64,000 bases of DNA, taken from the NCBI RefSeq assembly GCF_003688665.1, contig NZ_REFO01000011.1, positions 62,001 to 126,000 of the forward strand. Direction: 5' to 3'. Position 1 is the stretch's first letter. The number at the start of each line of letters is the position of its first letter. Source of the stretch: Hydrogenothermus marinus (GTDB lineage: Bacteria; Aquificota; Aquificia; Aquificales; Hydrogenothermaceae). Shown one piece after another: positions 1-7,710 of this stretch. The notes beneath the pieces were generated by a model. The model saw only the letters and a list, made by a program, of their open reading frames with translations, did not search any database and was not told where the DNA came from. The position numbers and the translations under genes are program-made.

Positions 1-58
1 TATTTGGTTGAAAAAAATTTATAGATCTTCTTTCTTTAAATGCCTGAATAATATCCAT
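1..58 (-). CDS. Nitroreductase-family protein, N-terminal fragment (runs off the window)
   Basis: Only the first 19 codons are present. They read MDIIQAFKERRSINFFQPN, which matches the usual start of nitroreductase-family flavoproteins (a short helix, then an R-R-S-I-x-x-F motif that contacts FMN phosphate). The ATG is preceded by AGAGGAA as a ribosome binding site. A promoter candidate lies at 87-115. The rest of the gene is outside the window, so substrate cannot be guessed. The call rests on one short motif plus a good start context. Confidence 0.6.
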   Translation of the reverse strand, partial: MDIIQAFKERRSINFFQPN

Positions 59-86
59 AACTTATTCCTCTTTGCTTTTTAAAATA

Positions 87-115
87 AAAGTAGATATCTT
101 TTTATGAGATGTCAA
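87..115 (-). promoter_or_regulatory. Candidate sigma-70 promoter for the nitroreductase gene
   Basis: Read on the minus strand there is a perfect TTGACA (110-115), a 17-base spacer and a weak TACTTT -10 (87-92). It sits between the sorB terminator and the nitroreductase start, where a promoter is expected. The -10 is poor, so the exact position is uncertain. Confidence 0.4.
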
Positions 116-127
116 GATAAAAAAATA

Positions 128-155
128 AAAAAGGCTTCTTTAAAGAAGCCTTTTT
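128..155 (-). terminator. Terminator of the sorAB operon
   Basis: A perfect inverted repeat (AAGGCTTCTTT / AAAGAAGCCTT, 131-152, with A/T extensions) is followed on the minus strand by a T-rich run. It begins inside the sorB stop codon. The flanks are A-rich and T-rich on both sides, so it could work in both directions. Confidence 0.8.
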
Positions 156-480
156 AGTTTAGTATCCTTTTTTTTGTATTTGAGTAATTTTCTTTTAAAT
201 ATTTTATGATTATTTTTGCATCATGTTCTGAAATTGGTGCTTTAAAATCATTTATCATAGAATGAACAACATGTTCCCATAAATGTTTACCTGATTTACC
301 TTCTGATTGATCAAATATATATCCAGGAGAGTGGCACATTAAGCAGTTTCTCTCAAAAACATCTTTTCCAGGAGCATCTTTCATTTTCCAGTTAAAGTAA
401 GGCAGCTTTATTTCTTTTACTTCTGCAAAGGATGCATTTATAACAAAGATAGAAACTAAAAATATTGCTAATTTTTTCAT
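154..480 (-). CDS. sorB: Monohaem cytochrome c, SorB-like sulfite dehydrogenase subunit
   Basis: A 108-residue secreted cytochrome c. Residues 1-19 form a signal peptide (basic start, hydrophobic core, Ala before the cut). One haem site, C46-L-M-C49-H50, is followed by a helix with several Met residues that could supply the sixth ligand. It lies 15 bases downstream of the sorA-like molybdoenzyme on the same strand, with its own strong AGGAGGA ribosome site. In SorAB enzymes the cytochrome subunit takes electrons from the molybdenum subunit and passes them to the respiratory chain, so that role is inferred here from pairing. The sequence itself proves only a small periplasmic class I-like cytochrome c. 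Confidence 0.75.
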   Translation of the reverse strand: MKKLAIFLVSIFVINASFAEVKEIKLPYFNWKMKDAPGKDVFERNCLMCHSPGYIFDQSEGKSGKHLWEHVVHSMINDFKAPISEHDAKIIIKYLKENYSNTKKRILN

Positions 481-495
481 ACTTTATTCCTCCTT

Positions 496-1710
496 TTAAA
501 CTATTTTTATTGTAATGCTATCAAGACCATTCCACATATAACCACCAGGGTTCCAACCTGAGCCATAAGGTTGTTCAATTCCATCTTTATTTATTGCTTT
601 AGCTAATACTTTTACATTTCCAGTTTTATTTGCTTTAAAGTAATAGAACCAACCTCTAAATGAGTATCTTCCAAGTTCTGGTTCAAGATTTGCTGGTTTC
701 CATGTTTTTCCATTATCAAAAGATAAAAGTACAGTTTTTATTCCTGCTCCACCATCAAAAGCTACACCAGAAATTTTTACAACTTCTCCTCTTCTAAGAA
801 CAGTATTATTTTTTGGTTTTGCAATTATTGATTTAACATCCATAAAAGATATTACTCTTTTTCTTTTAGGTTTTTCTCCAGGCTCTACACAATGGCAAGC
901 ATTATCAGGGATATGATATGCTTTTTCCATCCAGAAATTTTTTAATTTTTCATTTAAAACTGTTATTGTTGTAACAGATTTTATCCAATGGGTAGCATAC
1001 CATCCTGGAACTACAAGTCTAATTGGAAATCCATTTAATAAAGGTAAAGGTTCTCCATTCATTTCATAAGCAAGAATAAGATTTTCATATAAACATTTAT
1101 CAATATGAAGACTTCTAATTACATCAGGAGTTTTAGGATATGGTGCTTTATCAAGTCCATCAAAAGCTACTTCTATACTATCTGGTTTAACTCCTGCATA
1201 TCTTAAAACATCTGAAAGTCTTACTCCTGTCCATAAAGCATTTCCCATACTTCCATAAGTCCACTGGGTACCTGTAGGAGTTTGCTGTTTTTGATAAAAT
1301 GCCCTTCCATTTCCTGAACATTGTAAAACTGCATAATAAGAAACTGGTTCAAATTTTGTTTTTAAATCATCTAAGGATAACTCAACCTCTCTATTTACAT
1401 TACCTGTAATTTTTAATCTCCAAGTAGCTGTATCAACTTTTGTAGGAATATCTGCTAAATGCCATCTTACAAAAAAAGCATCATTTGGAGTAATTACTTT
1501 GTCAAAGTATTCTCTTGGAGTTTCAAGTATAGGAGGTCTATCTGCATGCAAAATTAAAGGTTTTTTTGTTGGATACTTTACAAGTGGTGGATAGTTTTCA
1601 ATAGATATTTCAGAAGGATTAGCAAAAGCTTTTTCTATAAGTGAATTCCCAACTGTTGCTGCACCTGCCAGCAACAACCCTTTTTTTAAAAATTCTCTTC
1701 TTGAACTCAT
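496..1710 (-). CDS. sorA: Sulfite oxidase-family molybdopterin enzyme, SorA-like
   Basis: A 404-residue periplasmic molybdoenzyme of the sulfite oxidase family. The start chosen at 1710 gives a twin-arginine signal (SRREFLK, then a hydrophobic stretch and an AFA cut near residue 30) and has GGAGG ten bases upstream; an upstream ATG at 1740 lacks this logic. The molybdenum-ligand cysteine is in VLQCSGNGR (C131). The C-terminal third is the usual immunoglobulin-like dimerisation domain, with a SFDNGKTW motif. The pairing with a monohaem cytochrome 15 bases downstream is the SorAB arrangement, so oxidation of sulfite to sulfate with cytochrome c as acceptor is likely. Other members of the fold (YedY-like reductases) are possible, but YedY partners with a membrane cytochrome b. 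Confidence 0.85.
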   Translation of the reverse strand: MSSRREFLKKGLLLAGAATVGNSLIEKAFANPSEISIENYPPLVKYPTKKPLILHADRPPILETPREYFDKVITPNDAFFVRWHLADIPTKVDTATWRLKITGNVNREVELSLDDLKTKFEPVSYYAVLQCSGNGRAFYQKQQTPTGTQWTYGSMGNALWTGVRLSDVLRYAGVKPDSIEVAFDGLDKAPYPKTPDVIRSLHIDKCLYENLILAYEMNGEPLPLLNGFPIRLVVPGWYATHWIKSVTTITVLNEKLKNFWMEKAYHIPDNACHCVEPGEKPKRKRVISFMDVKSIIAKPKNNTVLRRGEVVKISGVAFDGGAGIKTVLLSFDNGKTWKPANLEPELGRYSFRGWFYYFKANKTGNVKVLAKAINKDGIEQPYGSGWNPGGYMWNGLDSITIKIV

Positions 1711-1850
1711 TTGGAATATAACCTCCATAAAGTTTTGCAAATATTTATATAAAAATTAAATTAAATTAAAGTTTTTGTAAAATAGATAAAATCTATAGAT
1801 ATATTTAAATGAAATTAAAATTAGATTAAAATAGTTAAATCAATCCTAAA

Positions 1851-2477
1851 ATGACAGAGAGTAAAGCAGTGATTTCGGAAAATATTAAACAAAAATTAAA
1901 AGAAAGATTTAAAGAGCTTATAGATGAAGTAGAACTTGTACTTTTGAAAAAAGAAGAAAATCAATTAACTCAGCAAATAAAAGAACTGCTTGAAGAAATA
2001 TCTTCTTTAAGTGAAAAAATAAGTTTTAAAGAAGAAGAAAAAGAATGTCTTTTAAATCCTTGTATTATTATAAAAACAAAAGAAAAAGATTTTGGTATAA
2101 GATATATAGGCCTTCCAGCAGGTGGTGAATTTCAAAACTTTATAGATACTATTTTTATGGTATCAACAAATAATTATAGCCTTTCAGAAAGGACACTAAA
2201 TATTATAGAAATGGTTGATAAAAAAGTAGAAATAAAAGTTTTCATAACAAAAAGCTGTGGTTGGTGCCCTCTTGCTTTGAAAAAACTATATAGCTTTGCT
2301 TTAGTAAATGATAATATTTTTGTTTATGGAATAGATTGTCACGATTTTCCAGATTTTGCAATAAAATATAATGTTTCAACTGTTCCAAAAATTGTTATAA
2401 ACGATAAAGTTGAATTTGTAGGATATAAAGAAGAAAATGATATATTAGGTTATATTATCTCAGCAGTAGGAAATTAA
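1851..2477 (+). CDS. PDO/glutaredoxin-like protein with one CGWC active site
   Basis: A 208-residue cytoplasmic protein made of two thioredoxin-fold units, resembling the protein disulfide oxidoreductases (PDO) of hyperthermophiles. The first unit (about 20-105) keeps the family motif IRYIGLPAGGEF but has no CxxC; it has single Cys residues at 66 and 71. The second unit (about 125-208) carries C136-G-W-C139 followed by Pro, and the cis-Pro loop STVPK. Standard PDOs have a CxxC in both units, so this is a half-active version. The start has no strong ribosome site. It ends one base before dxr and is divergent from sorA. Its partner proteins are unknown. Confidence 0.75.
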   Translation: MTESKAVISENIKQKLKERFKELIDEVELVLLKKEENQLTQQIKELLEEISSLSEKISFKEEEKECLLNPCIIIKTKEKDFGIRYIGLPAGGEFQNFIDTIFMVSTNNYSLSERTLNIIEMVDKKVEIKVFITKSCGWCPLALKKLYSFALVNDNIFVYGIDCHDFPDFAIKYNVSTVPKIVINDKVEFVGYKEENDILGYIISAVGN

Positions 2478-2478
2478 C

Positions 2479-3582
2479 TTGAAAAATATAGCAGTTCTAG
2501 GTTGTACCGGTTCAGTAGGCAGTCAAACCTTAGATATTGTAAGAAGATTTAAAAATAAGTTTAATGTTGTTTTACTTTCAGCATCTAAAATATCTGATAA
2601 ATTAATCCAGTGTATAGAAGAGTTTAAACCTAAGTACGTACATATTGCTAATGATGAAAATATAAACTTAAAAAATATAAAACTACTAAAAGGTGAAGAA
2701 GGAATAAAATTTTATTCACAGCTTGATATAGACTTATACATAAATGGAATATCAGGAATCGCAGGAATTTATCCAACTTACTATCTTTTAAAAAATGGTA
2801 AAAAGCTTATAACTGCAAACAAAGAATCAATAATATGTCTTGGAGAACTACTAAAAGAAAGATATAAGGATATTATTCCTATAGATAGTGAGCATTCTGC
2901 AATTTTTCAAACTTTAATAAACTTAAAAAAAGAAGAAGTTGAAAAAATATATTTAACATCTTCAGGAGGGCCATTTTTAAATTATGATAAAGAAAAACTA
3001 AAAAATGTTTCTATAGAAGAAGCTATTAATCACCCAAGATGGAAAATGGGTAAAAAAATCTCAGTAGATAGTGCCACATTAATGAATAAAGCCCTTGAGG
3101 TAATTGAAGCTCATTATCTATTTGATTTTGATTATTCAAAAATAGATGTTGTAATACATCCTCAAAGTATAATACATTCTATAGTTGAACTTATAGATGG
3201 TACTATGTTTGCAAATATGTCTCCAACAGATATGAGATATCCTATAGCTTATGCATTATTTTATCCGGAAAGAAAAAATATAGGTATAAAAAAATTAAAG
3301 CTTACAGAAATAGGTAAGTTAGAGTTCTTAAATCCAGATTTAGAGAAATTTCCACTTTTAAAAATAGCTCTTGAATATGCTAAAAAAGGTGGAGCTTATC
3401 CAATAGTAATTACTGCAGTTGATGAGTTTGTAGTAAAAAAATTTTTAAATGGAAAAATATCTTTTACAGATATTCCATTTTTAATTGAAAAAGTATTAAA
3501 AAAAGCTAAATTTTCTAAACCAGAAAATCTTAAAGATATATTTAAAATAATCAATGAAACAAAAAAATTATTGGAGGAATAA
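2479..3582 (+). CDS. dxr: 1-deoxy-D-xylulose 5-phosphate reductoisomerase
   Basis: Second enzyme of the MEP isoprenoid pathway: it rearranges and reduces DXP to MEP with NADPH and a divalent metal. The 367 residues have normal length for the family. Visible motifs are the dinucleotide loop GCTGSVGSQTLDI at the start, ANKES, SEHSAIFQ, the flexible substrate loop HPRWKMGKKISVDSATLMNK and a conserved C-terminal domain. The start is a TTG one base after the preceding stop. Its stop codon is directly followed by the rseP ATG; dxr-rseP adjacency is common in bacteria. Confidence 0.97.
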   Translation: MKNIAVLGCTGSVGSQTLDIVRRFKNKFNVVLLSASKISDKLIQCIEEFKPKYVHIANDENINLKNIKLLKGEEGIKFYSQLDIDLYINGISGIAGIYPTYYLLKNGKKLITANKESIICLGELLKERYKDIIPIDSEHSAIFQTLINLKKEEVEKIYLTSSGGPFLNYDKEKLKNVSIEEAINHPRWKMGKKISVDSATLMNKALEVIEAHYLFDFDYSKIDVVIHPQSIIHSIVELIDGTMFANMSPTDMRYPIAYALFYPERKNIGIKKLKLTEIGKLEFLNPDLEKFPLLKIALEYAKKGGAYPIVITAVDEFVVKKFLNGKISFTDIPFLIEKVLKKAKFSKPENLKDIFKIINETKKLLEE

Positions 3583-4902
3583 ATGGCAACAGCAATTGGA
3601 TTTTTAATATTACTTGGAGTTTTAATCACTATCCATGAATTTGGACATTTTATCTTTGCAAAAATGTTTGGAGTTAAAGTAGAAGTATTTTCTATAGGAT
3701 TTGGTAAACCAATATTTAGTTGGAAAGGAAAAGAAACTACATATCAAGTAGCAATTCTTCCTCTTGGTGGCTATGTAAAAATGTATGGCGAAGATAGCAT
3801 GACAGAACCTATACAAGGAGAGTCAGAAAAAGATAAAATAGATCCTCGCTCATTTTCAGCAAAACCAAGATGGCAAAAAATATTAATAGCTTTAGCAGGA
3901 CCTCTTTTTAATATTATTTTTGCCTTATTTGCTTTTGCTCTTGCTTATATGATAGGAATTCAACAACCAGCCTACATGGAAAAACCAGTTGTTGTTGGAT
4001 ATGTAGAAAAAGAAAGTTTTGCAGAAAAAGCAGGTATAAAACCTATGGATAAAATAATTGCTGTAGACGGTGAACCTGTAGAAAATTGGAAAGACTTTTT
4101 AATAAAAATAGGCTTAAAAGCAGGTAAAAAAGCAAACTTAACAGTGTTAAGAAATGGGAAAAAAATAAATATTACTGTTCAAGTACCAGAAAATATAAAT
4201 AAAGATAGAATAGGAATTGCACCAGTTATTCCTGTGAAAATAGGGAAAATTTTAGAAGGTTCCCCTGCAGAAAAAGCCGGCTTAAAAGAAGGAGATATTA
4301 TACTTGCTGTAAATGGCAAACCTGTAAAAACTTGGTATCAGTTTGTAGAGATAATTTCTAAAATTAAAGAACAAAAACCAATAAAATTATTAGTAAAAAG
4401 AGATGGAAAAATTATTTCAATAGATGTAATACCTCAATATAACTCTCAGTTAAAAAAATATATTATTGGAATATCACCTGCTTTAGAAACAAAACTTGTA
4501 AAATATCCATTTACTGAAGCTATAGAAAAAGCTTTTGAAAAATCAGCAGATCTTACAGTTGCTTTATGGAAAGTTATAAAAGGATTGGTAACAGGGGAAG
4601 TGTCAATAAAAACTCTTGGAGGACCTATTGCTATTGCTCAGTTTTCAGGACAAGCCCTTGAATCAGGTATATCTACATTTTTATTTGCAATGGCATTTAT
4701 ATCTTTACAACTTGGTTATTTAAATTTACTTCCTATACCAGTTTTAGATGGTGGACTTATAGCTATTCTTTTAATTGAAAGTATAATAAGAAAACCTTTA
4801 CCAGAAAAAGCTAAAGAATATTTAGCTTATATTGGATTTGCAATTCTTGGTACTCTAATGATATTTGTCATTTTTAATGATATATTAAGAGTATTACAAT
4901 AA
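3583..4902 (+). CDS. rseP: Site-2 intramembrane zinc metalloprotease RseP
   Basis: A 439-residue membrane protease. The zinc-site HEFGH (H18-E19...H22) lies in the first membrane segment, and the second metal motif NLLPIPVLDGG is in the C-terminal membrane part. Between them are a second membrane helix near residue 105 and two PDZ domains (about 130-200 and 205-290). RseP-type enzymes cleave anti-sigma factors or leftover signal peptides inside the membrane; no anti-sigma gene is in the window. The ATG follows the dxr stop with no gap, and its GGAGGA site is inside the dxr end, so the two are translationally linked. Confidence 0.95.
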   Translation: MATAIGFLILLGVLITIHEFGHFIFAKMFGVKVEVFSIGFGKPIFSWKGKETTYQVAILPLGGYVKMYGEDSMTEPIQGESEKDKIDPRSFSAKPRWQKILIALAGPLFNIIFALFAFALAYMIGIQQPAYMEKPVVVGYVEKESFAEKAGIKPMDKIIAVDGEPVENWKDFLIKIGLKAGKKANLTVLRNGKKINITVQVPENINKDRIGIAPVIPVKIGKILEGSPAEKAGLKEGDIILAVNGKPVKTWYQFVEIISKIKEQKPIKLLVKRDGKIISIDVIPQYNSQLKKYIIGISPALETKLVKYPFTEAIEKAFEKSADLTVALWKVIKGLVTGEVSIKTLGGPIAIAQFSGQALESGISTFLFAMAFISLQLGYLNLLPIPVLDGGLIAILLIESIIRKPLPEKAKEYLAYIGFAILGTLMIFVIFNDILRVLQ

Positions 4903-4938
4903 TATATATAAATATAAAATTATTATGAGGATAAAAGG

Positions 4939-5418
4939 ATGACAACAAGAGTTGGAATTATTGTTTTAAGCGGAACATTAGACAAAGTATTACCTGCATT
5001 TGTAATTGGTACAACAGCAGCTGCAATGGGAATGGAAGTTGGTATGTTTTTTAGCTTTTATGGCATTAATGTACTACACAAAGAAAAATATAAAAATTTA
5101 AAAGTTGCGCCTGTTGGAAATCCTGCAATGACAATGCCATTTCCAGTACCTCAAATTCTTACAGTAATGCCTGGCATGGTAGATTTTGCAACTTCAATGA
5201 TGAAAAATATGATGAAAAAAAATAAAGTGCCTCAACTTGAAGACTTAATACAACAAGCAATTGATTTAGATATAAAACTTTTTCCTTGTAATACTGCTTT
5301 ACAGCTCTTTGGATATAAAGCTGAAGATTTACTTGAAGGTGTTGAAAAGCCTGTAGGTGCTTCTACATTTTTAAATTTTGTAAACCAAGCAGATAAACCT
5401 ATAGTTTTAAATTTCTAA
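4939..5418 (+). CDS. DsrE2-like sulfur-carrier family protein
   Basis: A 159-residue DsrE/F-fold protein resembling DsrE2. Residues 1-45 form the typical strand-helix start with a hydrophobic, Gly/Ala-rich segment; a Met-rich linker follows, and the single cysteine C117 sits in LFPCNTALQLFGY, the position expected for the sulfur-carrying Cys. DsrE2 proteins in sulfur oxidisers are thought to accept sulfane sulfur or thiosulfonate alongside TusA and rhodanese. Here it stands alone after rseP, about 7 kb from the tusA-dsrE cluster. Its 3' end overlaps the convergent cvpA-like gene by 20 bases. Function is inferred from family only. Confidence 0.8.
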   Translation: MTTRVGIIVLSGTLDKVLPAFVIGTTAAAMGMEVGMFFSFYGINVLHKEKYKNLKVAPVGNPAMTMPFPVPQILTVMPGMVDFATSMMKNMMKKNKVPQLEDLIQQAIDLDIKLFPCNTALQLFGYKAEDLLEGVEKPVGASTFLNFVNQADKPIVLNF

Positions 5419-5869
5419 GGGGATTATTCCCCTTTTCTAACCTTTCTACACTTTTTATAATTTTAGAATTTGATACTAAGGTCTTAATAACTTTATTAGA
5501 ATTAGAGTAAATATAAATTAGATAAATACTAAAAATAGATATTAAAACACCAGCTATAATTCCAGATATTCTATCGGCAATGGATAATATTTTAAACTTT
5601 TTCATAAGAAATTTATCTATTAATCTATGTAAAATCATAAATGTAGAAAAAATAAAAAGAAAAATGAAAAGAAAAGAAAGGATTTTTAATACTATCTGAT
5701 TTGTTTGAAAATAGTTTTTTAATACGGAGATTAGAATATCATTAAATTTTAAAGCAAAAATTACACCTGTAAAACCTGCAATAAAGTTAAAAACCAAATA
5801 AAAAAATCCCTTATATCCCCCTATAAGCAAAACACAAAAGAAAAATAAAATAAAAATTAAATCAATCAT
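5399..5869 (-). CDS. CvpA family membrane protein
   Basis: A 156-residue inner-membrane protein with about four hydrophobic segments and the CvpA-type opening (Asp-Leu near the start, then GGYKGF before the second helix). CvpA proteins are linked to colicin V production and to envelope or bile stress in other bacteria, but their molecular activity is not settled. It is the last gene of a minus-strand group rpsU, yqeY-like, cvpA-like. The last codons overlap the convergent dsrE2-like gene and contain that gene's terminator hairpin. Low-complexity Phe/Ile/Leu content makes the family call moderate. Confidence 0.7.
   Translation of the reverse strand: MIDLIFILFFFCVLLIGGYKGFFYLVFNFIAGFTGVIFALKFNDILISVLKNYFQTNQIVLKILSFLFIFLFIFSTFMILHRLIDKFLMKKFKILSIADRISGIIAGVLISIFSIYLIYIYSNSNKVIKTLVSNSKIIKSVERLEKGNNPLRNLKL
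5417..5436 (+). terminator. Terminator of the dsrE2-like gene, inside cvpA coding sequence
   Basis: AAGGGG, a six-base loop and CCCCTT, followed by TTCT. It begins at the dsrE2-like stop codon and lies wholly inside the last codons of the convergent cvpA-like gene. The T-run is short. Confidence 0.6.
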
Positions 5870-5912
5870 AAAACAATCGATATTAAATCTTATTTAATTA
5901 AAATTCAACTTT

Positions 5913-6356
5913 TTAAGAAAGTTTTTCTTTAACAATTTTACTTACAACAGAGCCATCTGCTCTTCCTTTTACCTTTGGCATAACAGCCTGCATTACCTTT
6001 CCCATATCTTTTATAGAAGATGCTCCAACTTCTTTTATAGTTTCCTCAACTATCTTTTTAATCTCTTCTTCTGTAAGCTGCTCAGGTAAAAAGCTGGAAA
6101 CTATCTCATATTCCTTTTCTTCTTTTTGTGCTAAATCTTCCCTTCCAGCTTCTCTATATTGTTTCGCAGCTTCTTTTCTTTGTTTAGCATATCTTTGAAG
6201 AACTTGAATAATTTCCTCATCGGTAAGTTCTTTTTTACTATCTATTTGAAACTTTTTAATTTCTGACACAAGCATTCTAATTACAGAAAGCCTTTCCTTG
6301 TCTCCAGATTTTAATGCTTGCTTCATTTCATTTTGTAAGTCTTGCAAAATAGGCAT
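5913..6356 (-). CDS. GatB/YqeY domain protein
   Basis: A 147-residue free-standing YqeY domain: an N-terminal helical part (LQNEMKQALKSGDKERLSVIRML) and a C-terminal three-helix part ending in KGRADGSVVSKIVKE, which is the family signature. The same fold is the tRNA-binding tail of the GatB amidotransferase subunit. Its own job is not firmly known. It lies 25 bases downstream of rpsU, the usual partner in many bacteria, and upstream of the cvpA-like gene. Confidence 0.9.
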   Translation of the reverse strand: MPILQDLQNEMKQALKSGDKERLSVIRMLVSEIKKFQIDSKKELTDEEIIQVLQRYAKQRKEAAKQYREAGREDLAQKEEKEYEIVSSFLPEQLTEEEIKKIVEETIKEVGASSIKDMGKVMQAVMPKVKGRADGSVVSKIVKEKLS

Positions 6357-6381
6357 TATAAAACCTCTAAATTTATATAAA

Positions 6382-6582
6382 TTATAATAAACCTTTTTTC
6401 TTTAATGCTTTTATAAGTCTTTTTCTAGCAGCTCTTTGTTTTCTTTTTCTTTTTACAGAAGGTTTTTCATAAAATTCTCTTCTTTTCATTTCTGTTATGA
6501 TACCTTCTTTTTCACATATTTTTTTAAATCTTTTTAAAGCTTTATCAATGCTTTCATCAGGTTTTACTTCAACTATTGCCAT
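6382..6582 (-). CDS. rpsU: 30S ribosomal protein S21
   Basis: A 66-residue basic protein of normal S21 length. It has the conserved start ([22 protein letters not shown]), REFYEKPS and a very basic tail. S21 helps base pairing of the anti-Shine-Dalgarno end of 16S rRNA during initiation. An AGGAGG site precedes the ATG and a promoter candidate lies at 6621-6650. It heads the rpsU-yqeY-cvpA group. Confidence 0.96.
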   Translation of the reverse strand: MAIVEVKPDESIDKALKRFKKICEKEGIITEMKRREFYEKPSVKRKRKQRAARKRLIKALKKKGLL

Positions 6583-6620
6583 TAAAAACGCAACCTCCTA
6601 AAATAAGATTTTATCAAAAT

Positions 6621-6650
6621 AGAATAACTTATTTTCCATTGAAAAGTCAA
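6621..6650 (-). promoter_or_regulatory. Promoter of rpsU
   Basis: On the minus strand TTGACT (6645-6650), an 18-base spacer and TATTCT (6621-6626). The -35 overlaps the end of the upstream small gene. Transcription would begin about 30 bases before the rpsU start. Confidence 0.55.
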
Positions 6651-6967
6651 ATTTTTATAACATCATATAGGTCTTCTTTATCTTCGTAATATAGAATTAT
6701 TTGAAATTTTTCAAGATTAGAGAGAATATCAAACATTTTTTCTTTTTTTAGTTGGATATGTTTTGTTTTTCCTGATAAATCTATAATGTCTTCAGGGTTT
6801 GAATTTTTTATACTAAAAATTTGATTTTCAGATTTCCATACTCTTTCTATATTTCCCATAAAAGGATGTTCTTGCTCTTCTATAGGAAACATATCTAAAA
6901 GTTGCTTATCGGTAATTTCTATTTCTATTTCTTGTGGAAAATATCTTTTAAGTTTAAACTTTTGCAT
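6647..6967 (-). CDS. Hypothetical protein, 106 residues
   Basis: I do not recognise this protein. It is a soluble, mixed alpha/beta-looking chain of 106 residues with no signal peptide, membrane segment or cysteine. The opening QKFKLKRYFPQEIEIEITDKQLL and alternating polar and hydrophobic residues suggest a small folded domain. It lies between the ahpC-type peroxiredoxin (upstream) and rpsU (downstream). A strong terminator separates it from the peroxiredoxin, so it probably has its own promoter. Codon use looks like the neighbours and the frame is open and well bounded, so it is likely real. Confidence 0.6.
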   Translation of the reverse strand: MQKFKLKRYFPQEIEIEITDKQLLDMFPIEEQEHPFMGNIERVWKSENQIFSIKNSNPEDIIDLSGKTKHIQLKKEKMFDILSNLEKFQIILYYEDKEDLYDVIKI

Positions 6968-6997
6968 AAATATTATTATATCAAACTAGAAAATATA

Positions 6998-7023
6998 AAA
7001 GGTAGGGGGTTTTCCCTACCTTT
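6998..7023 (-). terminator. Terminator after the peroxiredoxin gene
   Basis: AAAGGTAGGG and CCCTACCTTT flank a short loop, a ten-base-pair stem, with A/T-rich runs on both sides. It lies directly after the stop of the peroxiredoxin gene on the minus strand. Confidence 0.8.
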
Positions 7024-7030
7024 ATATTTA

Positions 7031-7636
7031 TTATTCATTAAGAGCTTCGTAAACTTTACCAACAATTTCTTCAGAAGGTTTGAGAGTTTTCTTACCAGGT
7101 TCCCATTTAGCAGGACATGCTTCTTCTGGATGACCAATTAGATAAGCATTAGCTTCCATTTTTCTTAAAAGTTCATCTGCATTTCTTCCTACATTATAGA
7201 AATTAACTTCAGAGCTAACAAGTTTTCCTTCTGGAGATATGATAAATGTTCCTCTTAAAGCAAGTCCAGTTTCACAGTCATAAACTCCAAACATTCTTGA
7301 AACTTTTCCTGTAGGATCTGCACCCATTGGGAATTTTACATTTTCAAGAAGTTTTTCATCTCTATGCCATGCAAGATGTACAAATTTAGTATCAGTTGAT
7401 ACAGAAACTACTTCTGCACCAAGCTCTTTTAATTTAGGATAAACATTTGCAAGATCTGCGAGTTCAGTAGGACATACAAATGTAAAGTCTGCTGGATAGA
7501 AGAAAAGAATTGTCCATTTTCCTTCTTCTTTAGCTTGTTTTAATGAGAATGTTCCAAATTTACCTGTTTCAGGCTCATAAGTTTCCATTTCAAAATCTGG
7601 TACTTCTTGACCAACTAAGATTACTTCTTCTGACAT
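7031..7636 (-). CDS. 2-Cys peroxiredoxin (AhpC/Prx1 type)
   Basis: A 201-residue thiol peroxidase that reduces hydrogen peroxide and organic peroxides. The peroxidatic cysteine is in PADFTFVCPTE (C55) and the resolving cysteine is in EEACPAKW (C174), the layout of typical AhpC/Prx1 enzymes. The AhpC-type C-terminal extension is present, but the YF motif linked to overoxidation sensitivity is not seen. A GGAGGTG site precedes the start. No AhpF or other dedicated reductase is adjacent; a thioredoxin-like donor would be needed. It lies downstream of recJ and ends at a strong terminator. Confidence 0.93.
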   Translation of the reverse strand: MSEEVILVGQEVPDFEMETYEPETGKFGTFSLKQAKEEGKWTILFFYPADFTFVCPTELADLANVYPKLKELGAEVVSVSTDTKFVHLAWHRDEKLLENVKFPMGADPTGKVSRMFGVYDCETGLALRGTFIISPEGKLVSSEVNFYNVGRNADELLRKMEANAYLIGHPEEACPAKWEPGKKTLKPSEEIVGKVYEALNE

Positions 7637-7710
7637 TTTGGCACCTCCATAGATTTATTATTGTTATTAATAATTATTCCTAATTATTTAATATTTTTTA
7701 ATGATTTTTC

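Noticed and set aside
7637-7710. AATAATTATT repeat upstream of the peroxiredoxin gene as a possible PerR/Fur box
   Set aside because: The ten-base palindrome is common in AT-rich DNA and the full box pattern is not present.
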